The notes under the pieces are model-generated. The model searched no databases and had not been told where the DNA came from. It worked only from the letters and a program-made list of their open reading frames with translations. A stretch of 49,061 bases of DNA from Anaerolineales bacterium (GTDB taxonomy: Bacteria > Chloroflexota > Anaerolineae > Anaerolineales > E44-bin32). The stretch is taken from the NCBI GenBank assembly GCA_029210945.1, contig JARGGH010000024.1:1-49061 (forward strand), written 5' to 3'. Below, in pieces: positions 1-8,600 of this stretch (position 1 is its first letter; each line of letters starts with the position of its first letter). Position numbers and translations under genes: made by a program.

Positions 1-152
1 CGTTGAGAGCGATCAAGTAAAGTACATGCGAGGGATAACTGAACATCTAGCAGGAGGTTGCCACAATATGGCTCGCTGCCCATGGGTTCCAGGTGGTGGA
101 GGCGGATAAGTCCGCTTTCCCCAACCGAACATTAATCTAGCAAGATAAACAA
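1..152 (+). rRNA. Probable 3' end of a divergent 23S rRNA (partial)
   Basis: The stretch follows the order of conserved words at the 3' end of bacterial 23S rRNA: a GTAC near 30, GGGATAAC at 33-40, TGAA-CATCTA-GCAGGA at about 41-55, GATAAGTCC near 105-113, and a terminal AACCGAACATTAATC near 123-137, which resembles the usual AACCG-TACTAAT ending. Several nearly universal positions differ: the usual CGCTGAAAGCATCTAAGC block is shortened here, apparently by small deletions on both sides of the helix. No 5S gene follows; a hairpin does. It could be a real but fast-evolving rRNA, a decayed copy, or an artefact of indels. I see no protein gene in this stretch. The end coordinate is approximate. 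Confidence 0.5.
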
Positions 153-169
153 CATCTAAACCAGGCAGC

Positions 170-199
170 GAGGCCCTTGGGCCTCCTGTCTTTAATTTA
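170..199 (+). terminator. Hairpin after the rRNA-like region
   Basis: GAGGCC (170-175) and GGCCTC (180-185) form a perfect 6-bp stem with a CTTG loop, followed by CTGTCTTTAATTT. The T-run is interrupted, so it is a modest intrinsic terminator. It lies where transcription of the upstream rRNA-like unit would be expected to stop, before the gene at 250. Confidence 0.45.
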
Positions 200-249
200 A
201 CAGTTGATGAATAGTCGGTCAAAATAACATACAGAAGGAGATCAAAAAC

Positions 250-540
250 ATGAGTATGCAAGCGTTGAACCAGGTGGTCGCTCGTTCGATCGTCGATCCC
301 AGCCTCGTCAAGAACTTCGCCGCCGGCCAAATCGATGATGTGCTCGGCGAATTTGAATTCAGCCCTGAGCTTCGCAAGCAGCTGCGCAGCCTGGAAGCCG
401 GCTCTTTTGCCGAGTTCTCTCTACTCGCCTACCGCACGGTAAAAGCTGCTGAGATGCCCGAACGCCGCATCGAGCTGCCCTCGCCGATGGAAGGTCTCCT
501 GGATGACGAAGACCGAATGGACGATGAGCAGGTAGCATGA
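250..540 (+). CDS. Small protein of unknown function, LigA/Nif11-like helical fold (weak)
   Basis: A 96-residue protein with a good ribosome binding site (AGAAGGAG, 233-240) ahead of the ATG. Residues 10-65 alternate short helices in a pattern (DPSLVKNF, then a second block ending in ELRKQLRSL) that resembles small LigA-like or Nif11-like helical domains, followed by a proline and acid-rich tail. Such folds occur both as stand-alone proteins and as leader regions of modified peptides; nothing here proves either, and there is no Gly-Gly cleavage site or Cys-rich core. Its stop overlaps the ATG of the next gene (ATGA), so the two are probably translated together. Function unknown. Confidence 0.7.
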   Translation: MSMQALNQVVARSIVDPSLVKNFAAGQIDDVLGEFEFSPELRKQLRSLEAGSFAEFSLLAYRTVKAAEMPERRIELPSPMEGLLDDEDRMDDEQVA

Positions 541-1025
541 TCCCTTTCTCCCGGGAAGAACGCGAATGGTTCCTGCGCAACCTGGCGCAGGGACTGGTCG
601 AATACTTCAGCAGGGCTGAGCCTCCGGTGGACGTGGAGGAGATGCTCAAGCAGCCGCCCCCACTATTTGACGCGGACTTCGGCGTCGTGGATATGTATTC
701 CAATATGTGGGATGCGACTTTTGCCAGGCCGCCCAGCCAGCGCGGCAGCATCTTCGTACGCATCGATCTCGATCCGGAGGAACGACGCTTTGCGCTTGCC
801 AGAGAGATGCTCAGCGCATTGATCACCAGCAAGCATGGGAGAGCGATGGGATTGCCGGATCTCCTTCTGCCCCATCTGCGTGAATCTGCAGAGTACTTTG
901 CTCGTTTCTTGCTCATCCCCGACCTCATGCTGGATGCTTTCAAACAATGCGGAGGGAAGAAACAAAGCCTGGTGGACACCTTTGGTGTGCCCGCAAGGAT
1001 CGCATCCTTGCGATGGGCTGACTGA
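537..1025 (+). CDS. Degenerate ImmA/IrrE-type (DUF955-like) protein, probably not a peptidase
   Basis: A 162-residue protein. Residues 72-97 align by eye with the active-site helix of ImmA/IrrE metallopeptidases (RFALAREMLSAL in place of the usual FTLAHELGHLL). The two zinc histidines are replaced by Arg89 and Ser93, while Glu90 stays. The next helix (ESAEYFARFLLIP, 116-128) matches the family's EAEANxFAxxLLMP element, and the C-terminal LVDTFGVPARIASLRW matches its usual end. The fold is therefore probably kept and the chemistry lost, which would suit a binding or sensing role. It overlaps the upstream small gene by four bases, as expected for a co-translated pair; ImmA-type proteins often work with a small partner. 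The family call is by pattern, not by search. Confidence 0.65.
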   Translation: MIPFSREEREWFLRNLAQGLVEYFSRAEPPVDVEEMLKQPPPLFDADFGVVDMYSNMWDATFARPPSQRGSIFVRIDLDPEERRFALAREMLSALITSKHGRAMGLPDLLLPHLRESAEYFARFLLIPDLMLDAFKQCGGKKQSLVDTFGVPARIASLRWAD

Positions 1026-1060
1026 AAATCCCAGCTGCTGTTATAGGGGGTCAGCTTTAT

Positions 1061-1089
1061 GGAGCCGGCGCAATGCCGGCTCCACTTTT
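1061..1089 (+). terminator. Intrinsic terminator
   Basis: GGAGCCGGC (1061-1069) and GCCGGCTCC (1075-1083) form a perfect 9-bp stem with a 5-nt loop, followed by ACTTTTC. It closes the small two-gene unit at 250-1025. Confidence 0.75.
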
Positions 1090-1105
1090 CATGCATTACC
1101 CTCAT

Positions 1106-1133
1106 TTGCCCTAATTTCAGATTGTGTTATACC
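1106..1133 (+). promoter_or_regulatory. Possible sigma-70 promoter for the PD40 gene
   Basis: TTGCCC (1106-1111), 16-nt spacer, TATACC (1128-1133), lying after the terminator and about 70 nt before the PD40 gene. Both boxes deviate from consensus, so this is a weak call. Confidence 0.35.
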
Positions 1134-1204
1134 GTTGGCATCGACCTTGCAAGCTTATCAAATGCTCAACCCTATCAAGCGAGCGAATGTGATCGATTGA
1201 AAAC

Positions 1205-3133
1205 GTGAGTATGCAAAACGGCGACCAATCGAAGGAGCATCAGACCAAGCGCCATCCCAGAGGAAGGGCTTGGGCTTTTCGCGCTTTCCTCGTGCTGATC
1301 ATCGCCGTGATCGCATTTCTGGGGTGGGAGAGCATCCAGGTTCAACGCTCAACACCCGCACCTTCCCTCGATCCAACGCTCGCATGGCTGCAGACCCAGC
1401 TCGCCTCCGCTCCCACGCAGACAGCCACCGCAACCCGATCGGGAGTCGAAAGTACGCTCACCCCGGTGCCGATTGTTAGCGCAGAACAGGGCGTTGTCTT
1501 CTACACAGCGAGGCAGGGCGGCTTCAGTCGCATCTGGATGGTCGCCGCCGGCGGGCCCGGACCTCAGCCGGTAATGAACGGTAACTGGAACGACCGCGAT
1601 CCAGCAGTCTCCCCTCAGGGGGATCGTTTGGCATTCAGCTCGGACCGGGGCGGCAGCTGGGATCTCTATGTGCTCGATCTGCGCGCCGGCACGACTAGGC
1701 AGCTCACCGCTACGCCTGGTTTCGAGGGTCATCCGACCTGGTCGCCGGATGGCGTGTGGGTTGCTTACGAGTCTTATGATGCTGGCGATTTCGACATCTG
1801 GATCTTGCCGGCATCGTTGGATCAAGCCCCTATCCGCCTCACCAATCATCCGGCCAACGATAGCTACCCCGATTGGGATCCACAAGGGCGAAGGATTGCG
1901 TTCGTCTCCGACCGTGAAGGCTCATCAGACATTTTCATCGCCGCGTTGGATCAACCGGATGACCGCTTCCTGAATTTAACCCGGACGAACGATGCGGAAG
2001 AGCGAGCCCCCGCGTTCAGCCCGGATGGAAATCGGATTCTGTACTCTGTCGTCTCATCCGATATTCCACACGTCGTTGTCCACCCGCTTATTCAAGATGC
2101 GGGCGGCCCTGCGATTCGTGGAAACGGGCAGAATGCGGTCTGGTCACCGGATGGAGAGTTGATCCTCTCGATCCTTGAGTCCCCGCAGGAAACCCGGTTG
2201 ACCAGTTTCAGCGCCGATCCGCAGGCGATCGTTCAGAGCAAATTGCCGATCATCACCGATCTCCAGTCAATTGCCTGGAGCGGCGCCGAAATTCAATTGT
2301 CTCAAGACCTGATTGCTGGTGCCGTGCCTGAATCTGAACCGCTCTATGAGGTGGAGATCTCCTCGCAAAGCGATTCGCTGCAGCGGATCGGCTTGTCCCC
2401 GCTGCCGGACGTCCTCGCACCAACTGCGGCTCTCTCCGACGCTGTCGATGAAGCCTTTAACGCCCTGCGGCAGCGTACGATTAAAGAACTGGGCTGGGAT
2501 TTTCTCTCCAACCTGGACTACGCGTTCACAGGTTTGAACGACCCACTCCCTCCCGGTCTGGGCTATGATGATTGGCTCTACACAGGGCGCGCATTCTCAT
2601 TTAGTTTGAGTGCCATGCAGGCCGGCTGGGTTGAGGTCGTACGGCAGGAATTCGAGGGTCAGACATACTGGCGAGTTTTCGTGAGGGTGTCCAAGCAGGA
2701 TGGTTCGCTTGGCAGCCCGCTGCGCGAACACCCGTGGGATTTCGATGCCCGTTTCCAGGGCAGCGGTCAGGCTTATGACCAGGGCGGGGCGCCCAAAGAG
2801 AACATCCCCAACGGTTATTATGTCGATTTTACTCAACTGGCGCGCGATTTTGGTTTTGAGCGAGTGCCGGCTTTGCCAAATTGGAGGACCTATTACCATG
2901 GGGCGCGTTTTAACGAGTTCGTCTTCCGTGGTGGTCTCGATTGGCAAGAGGCAATGCTCGAGCTCTACCCGCCGTCTGCATTGATTACCCCGACACCCTT
3001 CAGGACGCCGACTCCAACCCCGACTCGCACACCGCCTCCAACCCCGACTCCCTGGTGGCTGCGATGGTATACACCCACCGCCATCCCCACGATGACACCT
3101 CTCCCAACCGCAACGGCCACGGAAACACCCTAA
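1205..3133 (+). CDS. Membrane-anchored PD40/TolB-like beta-propeller protein
   Basis: 642 residues. A short basic N-terminus is followed by one hydrophobic segment (about 26-43), likely a signal anchor, and a Thr/Pro-rich spacer. Residues about 95-360 hold several PD40 (WD40-like) repeats with the typical cores PAVSPQGDRLAFSSDR, PTWSPDGVWVAYES, PDWDPQGRRIAFVSDR and PAFSPDGNRILYS, so an extracellular six- or seven-bladed propeller is likely. A second region (about 400-590, YDDWLYTGRAFSFS to WRTYYHGARFNEF) is a domain I cannot name. The C-terminus is a long TPTPTPT-type tail, common on surface proteins of Chloroflexota. GTG at 1205 or ATG at 1211 could start it; no strong ribosome binding site is visible. 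Probably a binding or scaffold protein. Confidence 0.85.
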   Translation: MSMQNGDQSKEHQTKRHPRGRAWAFRAFLVLIIAVIAFLGWESIQVQRSTPAPSLDPTLAWLQTQLASAPTQTATATRSGVESTLTPVPIVSAEQGVVFYTARQGGFSRIWMVAAGGPGPQPVMNGNWNDRDPAVSPQGDRLAFSSDRGGSWDLYVLDLRAGTTRQLTATPGFEGHPTWSPDGVWVAYESYDAGDFDIWILPASLDQAPIRLTNHPANDSYPDWDPQGRRIAFVSDREGSSDIFIAALDQPDDRFLNLTRTNDAEERAPAFSPDGNRILYSVVSSDIPHVVVHPLIQDAGGPAIRGNGQNAVWSPDGELILSILESPQETRLTSFSADPQAIVQSKLPIITDLQSIAWSGAEIQLSQDLIAGAVPESEPLYEVEISSQSDSLQRIGLSPLPDVLAPTAALSDAVDEAFNALRQRTIKELGWDFLSNLDYAFTGLNDPLPPGLGYDDWLYTGRAFSFSLSAMQAGWVEVVRQEFEGQTYWRVFVRVSKQDGSLGSPLREHPWDFDARFQGSGQAYDQGGAPKENIPNGYYVDFTQLARDFGFERVPALPNWRTYYHGARFNEFVFRGGLDWQEAMLELYPPSALITPTPFRTPTPTPTRTPPPTPTPWWLRWYTPTAIPTMTPLPTATATETP

Positions 3134-3188
3134 ACTATCCATTTTGGCCCGTTTCCCCAGACATTTATCTTCGTTATGTCAACCTGGC

Positions 3189-3218
3189 TTGACTCCATTT
3201 CAAGGGTCATGCTATCCT
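3189..3218 (+). promoter_or_regulatory. Sigma-70 promoter for the MBL gene
   Basis: TTGACT (3189-3194), 18-nt spacer, TATCCT (3213-3218) with an extended -10 TG at 3210-3211. It lies about 30 nt before the ATG at 3248. Confidence 0.6.
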
Positions 3219-3247
3219 TCCTGGTCTGATTCGAACCGGGAGGATAC

Positions 3248-4087
3248 ATGGTCCGAGAGCGAGTGGCAGAAGATGTCTATGTGTTCACCAGCGACCTCTA
3301 TGCGCAAGTAAACGCCGGCGCCGTTGTCGGGCCGGAATGGTCCGTGCTGATCGATACACTCGCTTTTCCCGAGGAAACCCTGGAAATTCGGGATTTTCTT
3401 CATAACCGGCTGGAGCGGCCGGTGCGTTACCTGATCAACACGCATTACCACGCTGATCACACTCTCGGAAACTGCTGGTTTCCAGAGGCCGTTGTGCTAG
3501 GGCATAAGCGCTGCCGGGAGCTGCTTGCCACCACTGGCAAGGAAAGGTTGGATAACGCGAAACGCCAGAACCGTGACCTGCGCGATGTGCAGATCGTGCT
3601 TCCCGATCTGGTTTTTGAGCGGGGTGGGATCGGGCTGCGCGTTGGTAAGCGCACGCTGCGGCTGATCCACCTGCCCGGGCACAGCGATGATGGGATCGGG
3701 GTGCTGCTGGTCGAGGACCGGGTGCTTTTTTCCGGAGATGTGATGATGCCGATTCCCTACCTCGTTGACGGTGATTATGACGTGATGGTGAAGACGTTAA
3801 AACGCATACCCAAGATGAAGCTCGAGAATCTCGTACAGGGTCACGGCGAGGTGATCTTGAGAGGTGAGGTTCCAAAAGCGGTCCGCCGCAACCTGGATTA
3901 TCTCGACGAAATCCGGAAGCACGTCCGCCAGGCGAATCGGCGCAAGGATTTTTCAGGCTATCTGGAAGAGATCAATATCGAGAGCTGCGGCAAGAGCCGC
4001 ATCTTGCTCGGAGGCCTGGCCGAACAGCTTCACCAGCACAACATGCTGGCGCTGATGCGGGCCTGGTACCCCAAGAAAATCGCTTGA
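3248..4087 (+). CDS. Metallo-beta-lactamase fold hydrolase
   Basis: 279 residues with GGGAGG ahead of the ATG. The metal site is complete: HYHADH (H66, H68, D70, H71), H145 in LPGHSDD, D164 in FSGDVMM and H199 in VQGHGE. This is the layout of zinc- or iron-dependent hydrolases of the beta-lactamase fold, such as glyoxalase II-like and related cytosolic enzymes. There is no signal peptide, so it acts in the cytoplasm. The substrate cannot be read from the sequence. It has its own promoter and is followed 42 nt later by the RNase H-like gene on the same strand. Confidence 0.9.
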   Translation: MVRERVAEDVYVFTSDLYAQVNAGAVVGPEWSVLIDTLAFPEETLEIRDFLHNRLERPVRYLINTHYHADHTLGNCWFPEAVVLGHKRCRELLATTGKERLDNAKRQNRDLRDVQIVLPDLVFERGGIGLRVGKRTLRLIHLPGHSDDGIGVLLVEDRVLFSGDVMMPIPYLVDGDYDVMVKTLKRIPKMKLENLVQGHGEVILRGEVPKAVRRNLDYLDEIRKHVRQANRRKDFSGYLEEINIESCGKSRILLGGLAEQLHQHNMLALMRAWYPKKIA

Positions 4088-4129
4088 GCGGGTGAATCTT
4101 CAAATCGCAGTTTTGTGCAAAGGCACGGC

Positions 4130-4531
4130 ATGACAACTTACAAAATCGTCTTTGATGGTGGCAGCCGGGGAAATCCAGGCCCTTCCTATGGTTCGTTTGT
4201 GCTCCAGGAGCAAGGCAAGCCGCCGGTGAGGCCTGTTCGCCTTGAGTTCGGGCAGGCGACCAATAATGAAGCAGAATATCTCATCTTGATTGCCGCCCTC
4301 GAGAATCTATTGTCGATTCTCGATGCTCATGAACAATCTTCTGCCCGTGTGGCGCTGGAAATCAAGGGCGACAGCCAACTAGTCATCAAACAGCTTCAGG
4401 GTAAGTGGAAAGCGAAAAACGACCGCTTACGGGCTCTGCGTGATCGGGTGCACAATTTGTTGATGCACTTTAAGAAAGTCGATTTAGCGCATCAGAACCG
4501 GGAAGAAAGCGTCGAAATCCTGGGTCATTGA
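4130..4531 (+). CDS. RNase H-like (ribonuclease HI family) protein, C-terminally short
   Basis: 133 residues from ATG 4130; GTG 4115 is also possible. The N-terminus has the RNase HI core (FDGGSRGNPG, D9), then TNNEAEY (E49) and GDSQLV (D81). The family normally ends with a motif of type RxxNxxAD that supplies the fourth carboxylate; here the matching stretch reads REESVEIL, so the Asn and Asp are missing, and the chain stops two residues later. Reading the other frames gives no better ending, so I do not see a simple frameshift. It may be an RNA-DNA hybrid nuclease with altered activity or a binding protein. The -35 box of the T-box promoter overlaps its stop codon. Confidence 0.8.
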   Translation: MTTYKIVFDGGSRGNPGPSYGSFVLQEQGKPPVRPVRLEFGQATNNEAEYLILIAALENLLSILDAHEQSSARVALEIKGDSQLVIKQLQGKWKAKNDRLRALRDRVHNLLMHFKKVDLAHQNREESVEILGH

Positions 4532-4556
4532 CCCCCTCAGGCGCTTATGGCATAAT
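4528..4556 (+). promoter_or_regulatory. Sigma-70 promoter for the T-box / ileS unit
   Basis: TTGACC (4528-4533), 17-nt spacer, CATAAT (4551-4556). Transcription should start near 4563, just before the first stem of the T-box leader. Confidence 0.75.
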
Positions 4557-4562
4557 GCCTCA

Positions 4563-4850
4563 AAGCATATCCACTAAAAGCTGAGATGGAGACGAGTACG
4601 TCCGGGCTGGGCTGACAGAGAATCTGGGATAGGTGAGAGCCAGAACAGCCTGCCGGCCGGAAAATCCCTCCGGAGCTGCAACCTGAACGCGTAGAGCGCA
4701 AGTAGGGAAGCCGGCCTCGCCAACCGTTATGAACGGCGCAGGTATAAGCCGCACGCGCCGGCCGTACCTGAGTGAGTGTCTGTTTTATTCAGAAATCAGG
4801 GTGGTACCGCGGGAGCTAGCTCTCGTCCCTGTCCGGGACGGGAGTTTGTC
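4563..4850 (+). ncRNA. T-box riboswitch, specifier probably AUC (Ile)
   Basis: The leader has the hallmark T-box sequence AGGGTGGTACCGCG (4798-4811), whose TGGT bulge would pair with the NCCA end of a tRNA with discriminator A, as in tRNA-Ile. Stem I shows the GAGTA S-turn (4594-4598), AGAGA (4618-4622) and the distal stem TCTGG / CCAGA (4623-4627, 4640-4644). The specifier loop lies between helices GGAG/CTCC and CCGG/CCGG; its 3' side is AAAATC, with ATC at 4664-4666, an isoleucine codon, matching ileS downstream. In the antiterminator, AGGG pairs with CCCT and CGGGAGC with GCTCTCG. Low charged tRNA-Ile would therefore permit transcription of the AlaX-like gene and ileS. GCA at 4678-4680 is a less likely specifier. 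Confidence 0.93.
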
Positions 4851-4854
4851 ATTT
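4820..4854 (+). terminator. T-box attenuator terminator
   Basis: CTCTCGTCCC (4820-4829) pairs with GGGACGGGAG (4835-4844) around a TGTCC loop, followed by TTTGTCATTTT. The 5' arm is shared with the antiterminator, so the two structures exclude each other. Confidence 0.88.
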
Positions 4855-4900
4855 TAAAGAGTCTTACCGCAAGAAGCTATTAGGAAGATGAGGAGATCGT

Positions 4901-5611
4901 ATGACGGATTTGCTCTATCTAGAAGATTCGTATCTGAAGCGATTTAACGCAAGGGTCACAGCTGCTTCGGAGCTTGGTGTCAGCCTGGATCAATCTGCGT
5001 TCTACCCGGGAGGCGGCGGACAACCCTCTGATTGCGGCGTGCTCAGGCAGGGCGATGCAGTCTACCAGGTTGCACGGATGAAGCGCGCCGATGGGGAGAT
5101 CTGGCATGTCATCGAAGGCAGTCTGCCTGAAGTTGGTGCGCAGGTCACCGGGGAGATCGACTGGGATCGCCGCTACACGCTGATGCGCGTGCATACCGCC
5201 ATGCATATTCTCTGCGGTGTTATCTGGCGCGATTACGGCGCGAGCGTCACCGGGGGCAACATGGAGCCGCTCCGGGGGCGGATGGATTTTGAGTTCGAAT
5301 CGCTGACAAAAGAATTGGTCGAAGAGATCGAGATCAAGATCAACGCGGAAGTTCAAGCCGCCCGGCCAATCAGGATTGAGATCCTGCCGCGCGCCGAAGC
5401 GTTCGAGATCCCCGACCTGATCCGCACGAAGATCAATCTGCTGCCGCCGGCGATCAAAGAAGTGCGTGTCGTCGAAATCGAAGGGCTTGATCTCCAGGCA
5501 GATGGTGGAACCCACGTCGCCAATACCGAAGAAGTTGGCGCCATCCGGATCGTGGATTACAAGAGCAAGGGCGCACTTAACAAACGTTTGGTCGTTGAAC
5601 TTGAAGCATGA
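4901..5611 (+). CDS. alaX: AlaX-like tRNA editing protein (Ala-tRNA deacylase family)
   Basis: 236 residues, the two-domain (AlaX-L-like) size without a C-Ala domain. The N-terminus carries SAFYPGGGGQPSD (32-44), the editing-domain start of AlaRS and AlaX proteins. The zinc site has HTAMH (H98, H102) and GGTH (H205), but the usual cysteine before GGTH is Asp201 (QADGGTHV). Asp can bind zinc, so the site may still work. The family hydrolyses mischarged Ser- or Gly-tRNA-Ala. It is the first gene behind the T-box and lies 8 nt before ileS, so the two are co-expressed under isoleucine tRNA control; this may mean its substrate is not Ala-tRNA, which is speculation. AGGAG (4890-4894) precedes the ATG. 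Confidence 0.88.
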   Translation: MTDLLYLEDSYLKRFNARVTAASELGVSLDQSAFYPGGGGQPSDCGVLRQGDAVYQVARMKRADGEIWHVIEGSLPEVGAQVTGEIDWDRRYTLMRVHTAMHILCGVIWRDYGASVTGGNMEPLRGRMDFEFESLTKELVEEIEIKINAEVQAARPIRIEILPRAEAFEIPDLIRTKINLLPPAIKEVRVVEIEGLDLQADGGTHVANTEEVGAIRIVDYKSKGALNKRLVVELEA

Positions 5612-5619
5612 GGTGATGG

Positions 5620-8600
5620 ATGTTTAAACCCGTTTCGACGCAAGTTGACTTTGTCAAACAAGAGCATGAGATCCTGGACCTGTGGGAACGCATTGACGCA
5701 TTTGCAGCTCTAAAGAGACTGCGGGCAAAGGCGCCACGCTGGTCGTTCATCGATGGCCCCATCACGGCCAACAATCCCATGGGCGTTCACCATGGCTGGG
5801 GACGTGCCTACAAAGACCTCTTCCACCGTTTCAAAGCCATGCAGGGGTACCAGACTCGCTACCAGAACGGCTTTGATTGTCAGGGGCTCTGGGTTGAGGT
5901 GAATGTAGAACGTGAGCTCGGTTTCAACAGCAAGCGCGAGATCGAGGAATTTGGATTGGCAAACTTCCTGACCCGCTGCAAGCAACAGGTGCTTAAATAC
6001 TCCGCTGTGCAGACCGAGCAGAGCATGCGCCTGGGGTACTGGATGGACTGGAATGACCCGGATTTCTTGCGTGATCTTTACGAGAAGATTGGCCAGGATC
6101 CATCGCAGGAGATCACCGTCGATGGCCCGCTCGGAGAGGTCACCGGATCAGTCGAATGGGTGGTCGGTCATCTGGGGATGCCCGAGTTGGGCGGCTCCTA
6201 TTTCACGTTTTCCGATGAAAACAACTACACGATCTGGTCAGTGATCAAATCCTGTGAGGAGCGGGGCTGGGTGTACAAGGGGCGCGATGTGATGCCCTGG
6301 TGTACGCGCTGTGGAACGGGCCTGAGCCAGCATGAAATCGTCACCGAGGGCTACCAGGAGCTGACCCATCCGAGCATAACTCTCCGGTTTCCACTTATTG
6401 ATAAGAAAGGCGAAAGCCTGCTGGTGTGGACGACGACTCCCTGGACGCTGACCAGCAACGTCGCCGCTGCGGTTGGGCCGGATCTGGAGTATGTGAAGGT
6501 GCGCCAGGGCGAGGAGTATTTCTACCTCAGCGAGGGTACTCTGAAGATGCTGAAAGGGGAATATGAAGTCGTCGAGAGGCTCAAAGGGACAGCGATGGAA
6601 GGCTGGCGCTACGCGGGGCCTTTCGATGAACTGCCCGCACAGCAGGATCTGGGAGGGCCTGAAGCTCACCGTGTCATCCTGTGGGATGAAGTAGGACAGG
6701 AAGAAGGGACCGGCATCGTCCACATCGCGCCAGGCTGTGGCGCGGAAGACTTCCGGCTGAGCAAAGAACACGATCTTCCTGTGATCGCACCGCTCAATGG
6801 TGACGGATACTTTGTTGAAGGGTTCGATTGGCTCACCGCGCTCAATGTAAAAGAGGTCGCCGAGCCGATCTTCAAAAATCTGGCGGAGAAGGGGCTGCGC
6901 TATAAGGTAGAGGATTACACACACCGCTATCCGGTTTGCTGGCGCTGCCGGGAGGAGCTCGTCTTCCATCTGGTCGATGAATGGTACATCTCGATGGGCG
7001 AGCAGCTCGATAAGCCGTATAGCGAGGTGACCGAAGAAGAAAAGGTTGCCAATTTACGCTACCAGATGATGGAGGTCGTAAAGGAAGACACCCACTGGCA
7101 CCCTTCCTTTGGTCTGGAGCGTGAGCTTGACTGGCTGCGCAATATGCACGATTGGATGATCTCTAAAAAGCGCTATTACGGGCTTGCGCTGCCTATCTGG
7201 GAATGCGACTCGTGCGGCAACTTCGATGTGATCGGTTCGAAAGAAGAACTGCGCGACCGCGCCGTGGAAGGTTGGGAAGAATTCGAGGGGCATTCTCCGC
7301 ATCGACCTCATATTGATGCGGTTAAGATCGCCTGCAGCAATTGCGGTGAGGTCACCAGCCGCATTCCGGATGTTGGCAACCCGTGGCTTGATGCGGGTGT
7401 CGTCGCAATGAGCACACTGCGTTACAACAGCGACAGGAGCTATTGGGAAGAATGGTTTCCGGCGGATTTGATCACCGAATCGTTCCCCGGACAATTCCGC
7501 AACTGGTTCTACAGCCTGATTGCCATGAGCACGATCCTCGAGCGGCGTGCCCCCTTCCGGAACGTGTTCACGTATGCGACATTGCTCGATGAGGAAGGTC
7601 GAGCGATGCATAAGTCCTGGGGCAACATGATCGAGTTCAATGAAGCTGCAGATAAGATGGGCGTCGACGTCATGCGCTGGTTGTATATCAACCATAAGCC
7701 TGAAAAGGATCTCATGTTCGGCTATCATCGCGCCGATGAAGCCCGCCGGCGCTTCATGATTCCTTTATGGAATGTGTACGCCTTCTTCGTCACCTATGCC
7801 AATATCGATGGGTGGAAACCGGTCAAAGGGCAGCAGCCGGATTATGCCGAGCTGGATCGCTGGATTCTGGCGCGTTTAAATCAACTTGTTTCCGAGGTGA
7901 CTCGCCGACTCGAGAATTTTGAACCCGATCGCGCCACCGAAACCGTGGAAGCGTTTATCGACGATCTCTCAAACTGGTATTTGCGCCGCAGCCGCAGGCG
8001 GTTCTGGGCGAAGGCGGGTCTCGATGAAGCCTCCGACGCGGATAAAAACGCGGCCTACACAACGCTCTACCAGGTGCTCGTCACTCTGAGCAGGATCCTC
8101 GCTCCCTTTACGCCCTTCGTGGTTGAGACGATGCACCAGAACCTGGTGCGAACGGTCGATGAAGGAGCCCCCGAATCAGTTCATCATTGTGAATGGCCGG
8201 TTCCGGTAAAGGCCTGGTCTGACCAGAATCTGATCGATGAAATGGCTCTCGTCCAGGCGCTTGTCTCCATGGGACATGCTGCCCGCAACGCCGCTAATCG
8301 GAAACTCCGCCAGCCGCTGGCCGAAGCGGCTTTCAGGGTCCCCGGATCGAGCCAGGAAGCGACGATCCGCAAGTACGATGAACTGATCCGGGACGAACTG
8401 AATGTAAAGAAGGTGCGGCTCTTAGACACCGCAACGGAAGCGATCGAATATCGCCTCAAAGCGCTGCCAAAACAGCTCGGGCAGAAGTACGGCGCGAAGT
8501 ATCCTGCGATCCGGCAGGCTGTCGACCGGCTGGAGCCTGAATCGGCTGCTGAAAAGCTGATCGCCGGGGAGACGATCGAGGTTGATGTCGAGGGCGAAAC

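Noticed and set aside
359..1105. Long minus-strand reading frame opposite the ImmA-like gene
   Set aside because: It lies opposite well-supported plus-strand genes, has no ribosome binding site and its translation shows no family.
2597..3142. Reading frame opposite the PD40 gene C-terminus
   Set aside because: Shadow of the Thr/Pro-rich coding region, with biased composition.
4130..4535. Frameshift at the end of the RNase H-like gene
   Set aside because: The other two frames do not restore the missing motif before stop codons.
4676..4682. GCA as the T-box specifier (alanine) to fit AlaX
   Set aside because: It lies outside the loop formed by the GGAG/CTCC and CCGG/CCGG helices, whereas ATC lies within it and fits ileS.
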